Shown here one piece after another: positions 52,759-62,383 of a DNA stretch of 64,000 nt. The notes under the pieces are model-generated. The model searched no databases. It was not told the DNA's origin and was given only the letters and a program-made list of their open reading frames with translations. Made by a program: the position numbers and the translations under genes. Where the stretch lies: the NCBI GenBank assembly GCA_030247675.1, contig JAOTRX010000012.1, positions 1 to 64,000 of the forward strand, in the 5' to 3' direction. The number at the start of each line of letters is the position of its first letter. Position 1 is the first letter of the stretch. Origin of the DNA: Desulforhopalus sp. (GTDB lineage Bacteria > Desulfobacterota > Desulfobulbia > Desulfobulbales > Desulfocapsaceae).

Positions 52759-53349
52759 TTATTGTTTTATCGCATCCCAACAGGCATCAGACATCCGCTG
52801 CATCATAGGTTCGTCAAGTTCTATAAATCCGAATATATGGTCGCGAGTAACTGAAATGAGGCTGCCGATAAAAAAGGCAAACAAAAGGACAATAGGCAGG
52901 TCTTTGATTACTCCTGCGGCAATACCTTGTTCAAAAAGGTCTTTAATCGTTTCGTTGCCATTATCGTGATCGGTTCGCGCAAAGATTTTGTCGCGACGGA
53001 GAGCAACGCCGTAAGGTGAATCATAAAATTGGCCAAGAAATTTAAATTCCAAGGGATTAGAAATAAAAAAACTGATGAGGCTCGTGTAATAATGGTCGAG
53101 ACGCTGGCGAATCGATTGATCGGTCGGGTAGTCCTCCATTAGGACCTTATTTAACCGTGTTTCGATATCATGGAAGACCTCCTTGATCAGCTGGTCTTTA
53201 TCAGCGAAATACCGGTAAATAGTCCCAGTACCGACACCTGCTTTCGTGGCGATCATTGCTGTCGGAGAGCCATGAAAGCCATTCTCAGCGATTAGATCCA
53301 TGGCGGCTTTGAGAATAGCTGTACGCTTGTCAATATTCGAGTTACTCAT
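52759..53349 (-). CDS. TetR/AcrR-family repressor of the efflux operon
   Basis: 196 residues with an N-terminal helix-turn-helix (ATKAGVGTGTIYRYFADKDQLI) and a ligand-binding helical C-terminal domain. It leads the operon it probably represses; an operator-like dyad lies 33 bp upstream of its start. The inducer is likely a pump substrate. Confidence 0.92.
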   Translation of the reverse strand: MSNSNIDKRTAILKAAMDLIAENGFHGSPTAMIATKAGVGTGTIYRYFADKDQLIKEVFHDIETRLNKVLMEDYPTDQSIRQRLDHYYTSLISFFISNPLEFKFLGQFYDSPYGVALRRDKIFARTDHDNGNETIKDLFEQGIAAGVIKDLPIVLLFAFFIGSLISVTRDHIFGFIELDEPMMQRMSDACWDAIKQ

Positions 53350-53381
53350 AAGTACTACCGATTTGATGACCAGAGGAAGGG

Positions 53382-53397
53382 GAGTGAATGTTCAGTC
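53382..53397. promoter_or_regulatory. Operator-like dyad GAGTGAA-tg-TTCAGTC
   Basis: 6 of 7 positions are symmetric, and the TGAA/TTCA core matches many AcrR/TtgR-type operators. It lies upstream of tetR, where autorepression is expected. Confidence 0.55.
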
Positions 53398-53533
53398 CAT
53401 GCCTATACCGCAGAAAAAAAACCATGTCAAGAGCTATTCATGAAGGCTTGCGGTACTAAATAGCGAGGAGTCCGACAAATATTTACGGTTGCATCAGTAT
53501 TGCCGGGGAATTATGTGAAAAACCGGTGGACAA

Positions 53534-54946
53534 TCACATAACCGCTTGAACTGCTATCGTAGTAATTTCAAGAAATTTATTTGGCATAACACCCATGGCA
53601 ATAATTACCACGATAAGGAAAACAGATAGCAGAGTATTCACCCGGCTAGAGGCAACCTGCCCTCTGTCCTCACTGTCCGTACAAAAAGTGACCCTTACTA
53701 TGGATAAGTAATAATAGATAGCGATTGCGGTGTTCAAAGCGGCAAGAACAACCAAGAGGAGATGGCCTTGTTTGAATGCACCCAGAAGTAGGAGAAATTT
53801 ACCAGAAAAACCAACGAATGGTGGGATGCCGGCCAAGGCAAAAAGCCCAATAGTCAGGGTGATGGCAAGCAGAGGGTTACGTTTGTGTAAGCCTGTAAGA
53901 TCCTCTATTGCGACATTACCTCCCTGTTTAGAAACGCTACAAATCACCAGAAAACAGGCAAGATTCATAAAGGCGTATCCAATAATGTAATAAATCGCAG
54001 TGGCATATCCGGTGTCATCAAGGGTGAGCAAACCAACCAGTACGAAGCCGGCGTGGGCAATACCTGAGAATCCAAGAAGGCGCTTGGCATCCTTTTGCAC
54101 GAGGGCGGAGAGGTTACCGTAAAACATGGAGAGTAGGGCGCAAAGAACCAGGATATTAACAATCACTTCCCGTTCGGCGCTGATGAGGGTCATGGTGCGG
54201 ACTAAGAGGGCCACAGCAGCCAACTTCGGGACAGCTGCAATAAAGGAGGTTGTTTCATTGGCCGCGCCTTCATAGACATCCGGAACCCAAAAGTGAAAGG
54301 GAAAGAGTGCCAGCTTGTAGAAAAAACCCGAAAGAACAAGAGCAATGGCGACCAAGGCAGCAGGCTGGGTGTAAGCAAGGCTGAGCTTTTCAATTATTAC
54401 GGAAAGATGTGTTGATCCGGTAATACCAAAGAGATAGCTCATACCAAAGAGCATAAATCCGGTGGCCATAACCCCAAAGAGCAAATATTTAATACCTGCT
54501 TCCGCCTGGGCACCCGAAGCGGATGCATTTTTACGCATCGGTACCATGATATAGACTGAAAAAGAAGAAAGCTCCAATGACACGAAGATTGCGAGAAGCT
54601 CAACACTGGACACAAGCATCATCAGTCCTAATACCGCCACAAACATAAAAAGATAATATTCAGACTGTACTTTCTCGGCAACACCAGCGAGCCGATCGCT
54701 AAAAACAAGAACTATTAGGGTTGTAAGTGCGATAATAAATTTAAAGAGTTGAGAAAAGAAATCGACTCTATAAGCCTGGTAAAAGAGTTCTCCTTCACTT
54801 TGCAGACAAGCCAGGGTGACGAGTACAACAAGGGCGGATAAAGTAATAGCCACGTTTTTAATCTTAGTACTGTTTGGTTTACTCAAACTAAGACAGAAAA
54901 AAACCAGGCTGACTCCTAATAATGTCAATTCGGGGAGAAATAGCAT
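53534..54946 (-). CDS. nuoN: NADH-quinone oxidoreductase subunit N
   Basis: 470 residues, about 14 helices, with the antiporter-type motifs LELSSFSVYIMV, FHFWVPDVYEGA and the conserved Lys/Glu in the membrane. Proton-pumping subunit of complex I. It is last in the operon (-), 36 bp after nuoM. Confidence 0.95.
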   Translation of the reverse strand: MLFLPELTLLGVSLVFFCLSLSKPNSTKIKNVAITLSALVVLVTLACLQSEGELFYQAYRVDFFSQLFKFIIALTTLIVLVFSDRLAGVAEKVQSEYYLFMFVAVLGLMMLVSSVELLAIFVSLELSSFSVYIMVPMRKNASASGAQAEAGIKYLLFGVMATGFMLFGMSYLFGITGSTHLSVIIEKLSLAYTQPAALVAIALVLSGFFYKLALFPFHFWVPDVYEGAANETTSFIAAVPKLAAVALLVRTMTLISAEREVIVNILVLCALLSMFYGNLSALVQKDAKRLLGFSGIAHAGFVLVGLLTLDDTGYATAIYYIIGYAFMNLACFLVICSVSKQGGNVAIEDLTGLHKRNPLLAITLTIGLFALAGIPPFVGFSGKFLLLLGAFKQGHLLLVVLAALNTAIAIYYYLSIVRVTFCTDSEDRGQVASSRVNTLLSVFLIVVIIAMGVMPNKFLEITTIAVQAVM

Positions 54947-54982
54947 TGTATTACCCTTACGCGGTCGTTGTTGGTTATACTC

Positions 54983-56527
54983 TTATTGAAAAATCGATCC
55001 GGCGGCTGCAACTGCTGATTGTGCTTGATGTGCATCAAACTGTTGAAGAAGCTGGGTTACGCTTGTATGGATCAAGTCGATGAAGGGCTGCGGTCCAAGG
55101 CCGATCCAGAAAACAAAGAAGAGAAACGGTGCAAGTACTACTATTTCACGGCTATTCAGATCAGTAATCCAGGATTGATCAGGGTTATTTGTGCCGCCCC
55201 AAATAATTTTCTGGAGCATGCGCAGCATATACGCAGCAGCCAGAACCGCTCCGGGGATCGAGGCGAGGGCTAAATAGGGAAATTGCTGCAGAGCGGTGTC
55301 AAATGAGAAGGCACCGGCGATTATCATGAACTCGCCAACGAAGCTATTCGTTCCTGGAAAACCAAATGACGACAGTGAGAAAAAGGCCAGAAAGGTGATA
55401 TATATCGGCATGTATTTGCCGACACCGGTCGCTGAACGAAGCTCTCTACTGTGGGTTCTCTCATAGATCATGCCAACACAGAGAAACAGCGCACCGGTGG
55501 TTATACCATGGTTGACCATCTGCAGGATAGCGCCCTCTATTCCCTGAACATTTAAAACAAAAATACCCAATGTAACAAAACCCATGTGACCGACCGAAGA
55601 GTAGGCGATCAGCTTTTTCATGTCACTTTGGGCGAGTGCCGTGAAACCACCGTAAATGATTCCGGCGATTGACAGCCAGAGGACGTAGGGCATGAGAATT
55701 ATGGTTGCCTCCGGGGTTATGGGCAAGGCAAACCGGAGAAAACCGTAGGTACCCATCTTCAGCAAAATGCTTGCAAGAATTACTGAGCCGGCGGTCGGTG
55801 CCTCGACATGGGCAGCGGGTAACCAGGTATGGAAGGGAAACATCGGTACCTTGATGGCAAAAGCAAGAAAGAAGGCAAGGAACAGATAGAGTTGGGCTGT
55901 AATGGGATAATCCTTCCACATCATGTCCGGGATAAAGAAGCTGAAATTATTGGCTGAATAGAGCCAGATAATTCCAACCAGAAGGAGAATTGATCCGGCA
56001 AGGGTATATAGGAAAAATTTTATGGAGGCATAAATCTTCCTTGGACCGCCCCAAATCCCAATAAGCATATACATGGGGATCAGCATCGCTTCCCAGAGTA
56101 TGTAAAAGAGAACAAAATCAAGGGCCACAAAGACGCCGATCATCGCCGTTTCCATAATCAGAAGACAGGCCATAAAGGTTTGTACGCGGGTCTTGATATA
56201 GGACCAGGATGCCAGGACACAAAATGGCATGATAAGAGTAGTCAGAAGAATCAGGAGGATGGAAATGCCATCAACACCAACGATATAGTTAATGTTAAAT
56301 GAGTCGATCCAAGCATGTTTCTCCGCAAATTGGAATTTGCTGGTAGTTTTGTCAAAATCAAAAACTAATCGTAATGACAGCAGAGCGACAAAACTGGTGA
56401 TAGCAAGCGTATAATAGCGGCACACTTCTTCCTGTTTAATAAACAGAAGCAGCAGGGTTCCTGCCAGTGGCAGAAATATCAGCACACTTAGAATAGGGAA
56501 GCCGGAGTTAATCAATAGTTGATCCAT
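54983..56527 (-). CDS. nuoM: NADH-quinone oxidoreductase subunit M
   Basis: 514 residues with the helices and motifs of NuoM: VGVDGISILLILLTT, LFYILWEAMLIPMYMLIGIWGG with the essential Glu, and FHTWLPAAHVEAPT. Antiporter-like proton channel. It follows nuoL at 28 bp. Confidence 0.96.
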   Translation of the reverse strand: MDQLLINSGFPILSVLIFLPLAGTLLLLFIKQEEVCRYYTLAITSFVALLSLRLVFDFDKTTSKFQFAEKHAWIDSFNINYIVGVDGISILLILLTTLIMPFCVLASWSYIKTRVQTFMACLLIMETAMIGVFVALDFVLFYILWEAMLIPMYMLIGIWGGPRKIYASIKFFLYTLAGSILLLVGIIWLYSANNFSFFIPDMMWKDYPITAQLYLFLAFFLAFAIKVPMFPFHTWLPAAHVEAPTAGSVILASILLKMGTYGFLRFALPITPEATIILMPYVLWLSIAGIIYGGFTALAQSDMKKLIAYSSVGHMGFVTLGIFVLNVQGIEGAILQMVNHGITTGALFLCVGMIYERTHSRELRSATGVGKYMPIYITFLAFFSLSSFGFPGTNSFVGEFMIIAGAFSFDTALQQFPYLALASIPGAVLAAAYMLRMLQKIIWGGTNNPDQSWITDLNSREIVVLAPFLFFVFWIGLGPQPFIDLIHTSVTQLLQQFDAHQAQSAVAAAGSIFQ

Positions 56528-56555
56528 TACCAGTAATCCTTGAGTTCAATAGGGT

Positions 56556-58346
56556 TTAGAGGCAGACATAGGAAACGAGTAGAATAGCAGCAAAGGTTAT
56601 CGAATAAAAGATTGTCTGCTGGATATGCCCTTTCTGCAAAACACCGGAAATTCTGCGCCCAAAAGCCTGTACACAGTGGGCAGTGCCGTCAACGACACCA
56701 TCGATTCCATGCCAGTCAAACCATGACCAGAATTTTGCGGTAACCATTAACGAATAAAGACCGACAACTCGGTATGCGCATCCCCATGCATTGTCCACCC
56801 ATTGGATGGGGTTCTGAGCGAGCCAGAGAAAGCCCCGGCCGGCAAAACGATAGAACCAATCCAGATCCAAACTGATGGTCGCCTTGGCACCAAGTTTATC
56901 TTTAAGAAAAATGAAAGCAATCGCGGTAAACGCGAGGATCTGCAAAGTTTCGCTGAGATGATATGATCCGTAGGGGTGGTAGGCTACCTCGGTGTTGGGG
57001 AGCATGTTATAAAGGAACGGCAGGTAGGATCCGACAAGCAAACACAAAAAGGCAGCCATGGCCATGGCCATGTGCATATTCCAAGGTGGATCCGAAGCCT
57101 TTTCTCGTGTCTCGACGGAGCAACGATCTTCGCCAAAGAATATCAAATAGGGCAGTCGGAGTCCGGCAACGAGGAAGGTACCGATTGAGACGAGGGTCAG
57201 TAAGAAACCAGCAACATAAAGGTGGGACTCAAAACTTGCCGAAATAATCATCGACTTCGAAACAAAGCCCGAAAAGAATGGGAAGGCGGAGACTGAAATC
57301 CCCCCAATCACCATAAAAAATAAGGTGTTGGGCATTCTTCTATAAAGTCCGCCTAGTTCAGTAAATTTGCTTTTTCCGGTACTGTGAATAATCGCGCCAG
57401 CGGCCATGAAAAGGAGCCCCTTGTAAAGGATATGGGCGAAAGCGTGCGCACAGGTACCATTGATAGCCAGTGCTGTTCCAATTCCGACACCAGCAACCAT
57501 GTAGCCAACTTGACTAACAATTTCCCAGCCAAGCAATTTGCGGATATCATTTTCCAGCATTGCATAAATAATCCCGTATATTGCCATGACAACGCCAAGA
57601 ACAATAAGTACATCAAAACCGGCAAATGCCCGGGCAAGGGTGTAGACTGCGGTTTTGGTAGTGAAAGCACACATGAAAACTGCGCCAGTAACCGTTGCCT
57701 TGCTGTAAGCGTCTGGAAGCCATGAATGAAGTGGCGGAACGGCAGCATTGAGCATAAGTCCAGCCATGATAAGCCATGTATATAGTTGCGTGTTTTGTTC
57801 CTCAAGATGAACAAAGGAAAGATCGCCGGTTACCTGGTAGCGCAGGACAAAGCCAAGCAGGAGGAGAACACCGCCAAAGGTGTGAACTAACAGGTAGCGG
57901 TAACCTGCGGCCAAGGCCCCCTCATCCTTGTTGAACCAGATAAGGAAGGTAGAGGCAAAGGCCATGATTTCCCAGAAAAGAAAGAGAACAAGGTAATCAC
58001 CGCTGTAGATAACACCAAGACTGCCGGCGACATAAAACCACGCTGCAATGTGTTGCCAGTTATCTCTTACATGAAGGCCATATACTGTCCCGATGATTGC
58101 CATGAGAGACATTATAAAACCGAATATAATCGATAGTTTATCGACCCGCCCAAAGGTGAGAGTCCAATGATCCATGAAAGGGACTACGCCGTACACACCT
58201 GGATTCCAGTTGAGATACAGGACATCCAAAAACGTCAAAATCGGTACACAGCAGAGATAGAGCTTACGAAAGGGCTCTTTGATGCATGGCAGCAAAATGG
58301 CGCCAAATATCAAGATCAGGGCCGGATGAATAAAACTACTTGTCAT
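56556..58346 (-). CDS. nuoL: NADH-quinone oxidoreductase subunit L (NuoL-type)
   Basis: 596 residues from the ATG at 58346, preceded by AGGA six bases upstream; an in-frame start 12 codons earlier lies in the neighbour gene. Antiporter core plus a C-terminal extension ending in DGVVDGTAHCVQAFGRRIS and a last hydrophobic helix, the layout of NuoL's lateral helix and anchor. The core also resembles MrpD/MnhD antiporter subunits. It overlaps the small membrane gene by 11 bp. Confidence 0.85.
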   Translation of the reverse strand: MTSSFIHPALILIFGAILLPCIKEPFRKLYLCCVPILTFLDVLYLNWNPGVYGVVPFMDHWTLTFGRVDKLSIIFGFIMSLMAIIGTVYGLHVRDNWQHIAAWFYVAGSLGVIYSGDYLVLFLFWEIMAFASTFLIWFNKDEGALAAGYRYLLVHTFGGVLLLLGFVLRYQVTGDLSFVHLEEQNTQLYTWLIMAGLMLNAAVPPLHSWLPDAYSKATVTGAVFMCAFTTKTAVYTLARAFAGFDVLIVLGVVMAIYGIIYAMLENDIRKLLGWEIVSQVGYMVAGVGIGTALAINGTCAHAFAHILYKGLLFMAAGAIIHSTGKSKFTELGGLYRRMPNTLFFMVIGGISVSAFPFFSGFVSKSMIISASFESHLYVAGFLLTLVSIGTFLVAGLRLPYLIFFGEDRCSVETREKASDPPWNMHMAMAMAAFLCLLVGSYLPFLYNMLPNTEVAYHPYGSYHLSETLQILAFTAIAFIFLKDKLGAKATISLDLDWFYRFAGRGFLWLAQNPIQWVDNAWGCAYRVVGLYSLMVTAKFWSWFDWHGIDGVVDGTAHCVQAFGRRISGVLQKGHIQQTIFYSITFAAILLVSYVCL

Positions 58347-58590
58347 AGTAATCCTCACGGGTCTGTATTCCACATTTTCCAAACAACCTGGCGAAGATGA
58401 TCAGTACACAACAGGAAATGAGTGTGAAAATCGCCCAGAAACCTGGGATATATTTTTCCATCCAGGTGTGCGCATGGCTGGAATCGGCACCAAGAATCGT
58501 CCAGACCAGCATGATCGCGACAGCTATCATGCCGAGAATTTTCACGGTTTTCAGCCTTTCATTGAGGTAATCTATTAATTGAGTAATCAT
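58336..58590 (-). CDS. Small membrane protein in the complex I operon
   Basis: 84 residues with two predicted helices (about 17-35 and 48-67). It overlaps the upstream antiporter-like gene by 4 bp and nuoL by 11 bp, so it is translated with them. I do not recognise a family. Its position between two antiporter-like genes suggests an accessory subunit. Confidence 0.75.
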   Translation of the reverse strand: MITQLIDYLNERLKTVKILGMIAVAIMLVWTILGADSSHAHTWMEKYIPGFWAIFTLISCCVLIIFARLFGKCGIQTREDYYDK

Positions 58591-60065
58591 CCTGTTACCA
58601 CCTTTACAAAATGCATCATAAAATCAGGGTAAATACCTATAATTATTGAGATAGCGCAGGCGATGAGAATTGGAATAAGCATCGCTAAAGGAGCTTCTTT
58701 AATGCCGGTGTACGGTTCGTTTTCCGGGCGTTTGCCAAAAAATGCCTTGTAGGTTATAGGGGCGAAATATGCGGCATTGAGCATGGTGCTGGCGATAAGA
58801 ATGAGAAGTATGCCGATTTGATGTGCCTGAACCGAGCCAACCAGTAAATTCCATTTGGTAATAAAGCCGGCAACGGGCGGTGCGCCAATCATGCTGAGAG
58901 AGGCAATGGCAAAGGCGCCGAAAGTAAAAGGCATAGTCTTGCCGAGCCCTTCCATTTCCGAGATAAGTTTCTTGTGAGTTGCCACATAGATAGCACCGGC
59001 GCAAAAGAACAGGGTGATCTTCGAAAAGGCATGGTTAACAATATGAATCAAACCGCCTTGAATACCAGGCTCGGTAAGGAGGGCCACACCCATGACGATA
59101 TAAGACAGCTGGCTGACCGTTGAATAAGCAAGCCGCGATTTCAGGTTATCTTTCGAAAGCGCGATTACTGAAGCAGCAATTACGGTAAAACCAACAAAAT
59201 AGGCAGTCGGTATTCCGAGGTTTAATGCATGCATGGTATCGGTGCCGAAAACGTACAGCATAACCCTCGTAGTGCAGAAGACACCAACCTTGACAACTGC
59301 CACCGCGTGAAGCAAGGCTGAAACCGGGGTTGGAGCAACCATTGCCCCCGGTAACCAATGATGAAAGGGCATTATACCATTCTTAGCAAACCCGAATATA
59401 CAGAAAATATAGAGCATTATCACCAAAGTAGAGTTCACACTTTGGGGGAAAATGCCGGTTGAGATGTTCGGGGCAAAATCCAGGGTTCCCGTCAGCACAT
59501 AAATCAAAATCATAGCCGGCAGGAGAAATGCCTTGGCGGTCGCGGTCAGATACACCAGATATTTTCGACCACCATTGTACCCCTCATCATCCTGATGATG
59601 GGCAACCAGCGGGTAGGTGCACACCGAGACGATCTCATAAAAGAGGTACATGGTAAAAAGGTTGTCGGAAAAGGCAACTCCAATAGCCCCGAATATAGCC
59701 AGGGCGAAACAGGCATTAAAGCGAGTCTGGGCATGTTCCTTGAGGCCGCGCATATACCCCATAGAGTAAAAGACCGCTATAGTCCAAAGCGATGACGCGA
59801 CAAGGGCAAAAATCATCGACATCGAGTCGGCACGCAGAGTAACGGACACTCCCGGCAAAATGGTGAACATTTTAAAGATCAATGTCTTGCCATTCCAAAC
59901 GGCTGGAACCATCGAACCTACGACCAGTAAAAGCAGGATGGACGAGACAGAAGAAATCGCCTCTCTGATGTTTTCCTTGTCACCCTTCAGCATTACTCCC
60001 AAAGTACCGACGAGAGGGATGAGCAGAGCTAAAAGCAATTTATAATCCATTCCCAATGGCTCCAT
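58587..60065 (-). CDS. Extra antiporter-like complex I subunit (MrpD/NuoL-like)
   Basis: 492 residues of the proton-conducting antiporter family: MYLFYEIVSVCTYPLVAHH with the conserved Glu, MPFHHWLPGAMVAPTPVSALLHAVAVVKVG with the conserved Lys. It lacks the NuoL C-terminal extension. With NuoL, M and N this makes four such subunits. It begins 2 bp after nuoK with AAAGG upstream. Confidence 0.88.
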   Translation of the reverse strand: MEPLGMDYKLLLALLIPLVGTLGVMLKGDKENIREAISSVSSILLLLVVGSMVPAVWNGKTLIFKMFTILPGVSVTLRADSMSMIFALVASSLWTIAVFYSMGYMRGLKEHAQTRFNACFALAIFGAIGVAFSDNLFTMYLFYEIVSVCTYPLVAHHQDDEGYNGGRKYLVYLTATAKAFLLPAMILIYVLTGTLDFAPNISTGIFPQSVNSTLVIMLYIFCIFGFAKNGIMPFHHWLPGAMVAPTPVSALLHAVAVVKVGVFCTTRVMLYVFGTDTMHALNLGIPTAYFVGFTVIAASVIALSKDNLKSRLAYSTVSQLSYIVMGVALLTEPGIQGGLIHIVNHAFSKITLFFCAGAIYVATHKKLISEMEGLGKTMPFTFGAFAIASLSMIGAPPVAGFITKWNLLVGSVQAHQIGILLILIASTMLNAAYFAPITYKAFFGKRPENEPYTGIKEAPLAMLIPILIACAISIIIGIYPDFMMHFVKVVTG

Positions 60066-60067
60066 GA

Positions 60068-60394
60068 CTAACCTTTAAGTTTCGCGGTGTCTTCCGCGTC
60101 GATAGATTTGAAGTGCCCGTAGACAGCAATGATAATGCTTAATCCAATGGCTGCTTCTGCAGCAGCAATTGCCATAATGAACAAGGTGAAAATTTGTCCA
60201 GCAACTGGATCCGGTGCAGTAAATCTGTTGAATGCCATGAAGTTAACTGAGGCACCGGCGAGGATCAATTCCGCAGCGATAAGCATGCCGATCAGGGTTC
60301 GACGAGTAACAATGCCATATAATCCCATGCCGAAAAGCATCGCACCGATTACCAAGTAGGTATTCAAGTCATTGTATAATCCAAACAAAGACAT
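60068..60394 (-). CDS. nuoK: NADH-quinone oxidoreductase subunit K
   Basis: 108 residues, three helices, with the buried Glu in AAELILAGASVNF and the second in AAAEAAIGLSI. Overlaps the nuoJ stop by 1 bp. Confidence 0.95.
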   Translation of the reverse strand: MSLFGLYNDLNTYLVIGAMLFGMGLYGIVTRRTLIGMLIAAELILAGASVNFMAFNRFTAPDPVAGQIFTLFIMAIAAAEAAIGLSIIIAVYGHFKSIDAEDTAKLKG

Positions 60395-60936
60395 TAGTTT
60401 TCCCTCCCTTGCCGGGCTATTACAAGAGCTCCGATGATTGCCACAAGTAGAACAATAGAGATAAGCTCAAACACCATTGAATATTCTGTCAAAAGCTGCA
60501 AGCCGATGCTTTTCATCGATCCGTCAGTAATTTTCTGATGTACCGGCCATTCCGTTTTAAGAGCAAGGACGGTAAATCCTCCGGTACAAAGGGCAGCGGT
60601 CGAGAAGCCTAAAGGTCCGGCAAGAACACTGGAAGGCCCAACCTTCTTTTTTTCTTCAGGAGCTGCAAGCATGATAGCAAATGAAATGGTTACCGCCACC
60701 GCGCCCACATAAATGAGGATTTGCATCATTGATACGAAAGGGGAGTTGAGGAAGAAGTAGAGCGCGGCAACACCAATGAAGCAAACAACCAGCCCTGCTA
60801 CCGAGCGGACAAGTCTTTCGGAGTTGCAGGCAATCAGGCCACCGATCAGGGTAATTGCCACCATTATTAAGAAAACTATTCCAACCAGGCCTTCGACGCT
60901 GAAAAGAGCCGGGGAAGTAAGAGCAGATGGATTCAT
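60394..60936 (-). CDS. nuoJ: NADH-quinone oxidoreductase subunit J
   Basis: 180 residues, five helices, with the conserved LIYVGAVAVTISFAIML segment of the NuoJ pi-bulge helix. Overlaps nuoI by 4 bp. Confidence 0.94.
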   Translation of the reverse strand: MNPSALTSPALFSVEGLVGIVFLIMVAITLIGGLIACNSERLVRSVAGLVVCFIGVAALYFFLNSPFVSMMQILIYVGAVAVTISFAIMLAAPEEKKKVGPSSVLAGPLGFSTAALCTGGFTVLALKTEWPVHQKITDGSMKSIGLQLLTEYSMVFELISIVLLVAIIGALVIARQGREN

Positions 60937-61373
60937 TTATGCCTATCCTCCAGACGTTTCAGAAGATCAAAATAGAAATCTTCTTTTTTGGTGCTTGCCA
61001 GGTTGTAATCTTTGGAAAAGTCAATGGCACCGAAAGTACACGATTCCACACAGGATCCGCAGAGTGAGCACTTGGTGAAATCGAGCTGATACTTGGTGAG
61101 AACCTTCTTCTTCCCACCTTCTGGTTTCTCCCCGGCAAGAGATATGCAATCTGAAGGGCAGGCCTTCTCACATAAACCACATACCACACACTGGGGATTG
61201 CCCTCCTCATCTTCGACGAGCTCAATATGTCCCCGGTACTTTGCAGACATTGTCAGCGTTTCATATGGGTATGACACGGTAACCGTCGGTTTGAAGAATT
61301 CCTTGAAGGTGATCCCCATACCAATGAACAGGCTCATCAAGCCATTGAAAATCTCCGAAAAATAAGCAACCAT
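60933..61373 (-). CDS. nuoI: NADH-quinone oxidoreductase subunit I
   Basis: 146 residues with two [4Fe-4S] motifs, CVVCGLCEKACP and CSLCGSCVESC, for clusters N6a and N6b. Short but complete. It begins 1 bp after the nuoH stop. Confidence 0.95.
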   Translation of the reverse strand: MVAYFSEIFNGLMSLFIGMGITFKEFFKPTVTVSYPYETLTMSAKYRGHIELVEDEEGNPQCVVCGLCEKACPSDCISLAGEKPEGGKKKVLTKYQLDFTKCSLCGSCVESCTFGAIDFSKDYNLASTKKEDFYFDLLKRLEDRHK

Positions 61374-61374
61374 C

Positions 61375-62370
61375 TCAAAATACCTTAATTAATCCTGCAG
61401 TAAGCAGCAGGTTGAACAGGGAAACCGGAATAAGAATTTTCCAGCTGAGATTCAAAAGGCCGTAAATGGTCGTGCGAGGAAATGTCCAGCGAATCCAAAT
61501 AAAAGTTGCGATCAGCAGGTACAATTTTAAGATAAACCACCAAATTCCCGGGAAGAGCCCAAAGGGACAGGACCATCCGCCGAGGAAGAGGATGGTGGTC
61601 ATACAGGAGCCGACGACGATATTGGCATATTCCCCCATGAAGAAAAGACCAAAGCCCATGCTGCCGTATTCAGTATGAAAACCGGCGACGAGCTCGCTCT
61701 CGGCTTCGCCAAGATCAAAGGGAGCCCGATTTGTTTCGGCAAGTGTGCATATGAAGAAGATAAGAAAAGAGGCCGGCATTAAGATATTATGAGAGTTGCC
61801 GAGCAGAGGGAAAATATTCCAGTGCAGGATGGAGGCGCTTTGCTGTTGCACAATTTCCATGAGATCCGTCGAGCCGGCAATCATAACCACGGTGATAGTG
61901 GTGATAAGCATTGGGATCTCATAAGCTACAGCCTGGGAAACCGCGCGAACGGAAGACATCATCGAATATTTATTCCGTGAGCTCCAGCCGGCGTACAATA
62001 ACGACATGCTGCCCATGGAGGCGAAAGCAAAAATCATCAGCACGCCAACATTCATGTTCTTGGCAACCACTGAATCACTGAATGGGATCGTCACAAAGCT
62101 CATGATTGCCGGAAACATCGCCAGCACCGGAGCAGCTATAAACATTATTTTATCTGCACCGCCGGGAATGGTCAGCTGTTTGGCCATCAATTTAATGCCA
62201 TCAAGAGGCGGTTGGAGCAGGCCAAAGGGTCCGTTGATGTTTGGCCCAGGACGCCTCTGGATGCGCGCCGCACCTCTTCGTTCGGCCCAAACCAGGTATG
62301 CTGCATTGAGGGCTGCGAAGGCAATGGCCAGAATAACCGCCACAATGACATTCAGTAGAGTTAAGCTCAT
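61375..62370 (-). CDS. nuoH: NADH-quinone oxidoreductase subunit H
   Basis: 331 residues, about eight helices, with RRGAARIQRRPGPN in the first loop and AETNRAPFDLGEAESELVAGFHTEY, the conserved acidic loop lining the quinone site. Starts 13 bp after nuoD. Confidence 0.96.
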   Translation of the reverse strand: MSLTLLNVIVAVILAIAFAALNAAYLVWAERRGAARIQRRPGPNINGPFGLLQPPLDGIKLMAKQLTIPGGADKIMFIAAPVLAMFPAIMSFVTIPFSDSVVAKNMNVGVLMIFAFASMGSMSLLYAGWSSRNKYSMMSSVRAVSQAVAYEIPMLITTITVVMIAGSTDLMEIVQQQSASILHWNIFPLLGNSHNILMPASFLIFFICTLAETNRAPFDLGEAESELVAGFHTEYGSMGFGLFFMGEYANIVVGSCMTTILFLGGWSCPFGLFPGIWWFILKLYLLIATFIWIRWTFPRTTIYGLLNLSWKILIPVSLFNLLLTAGLIKVF

Positions 62371-62383
62371 AGTTCTATCCTTA

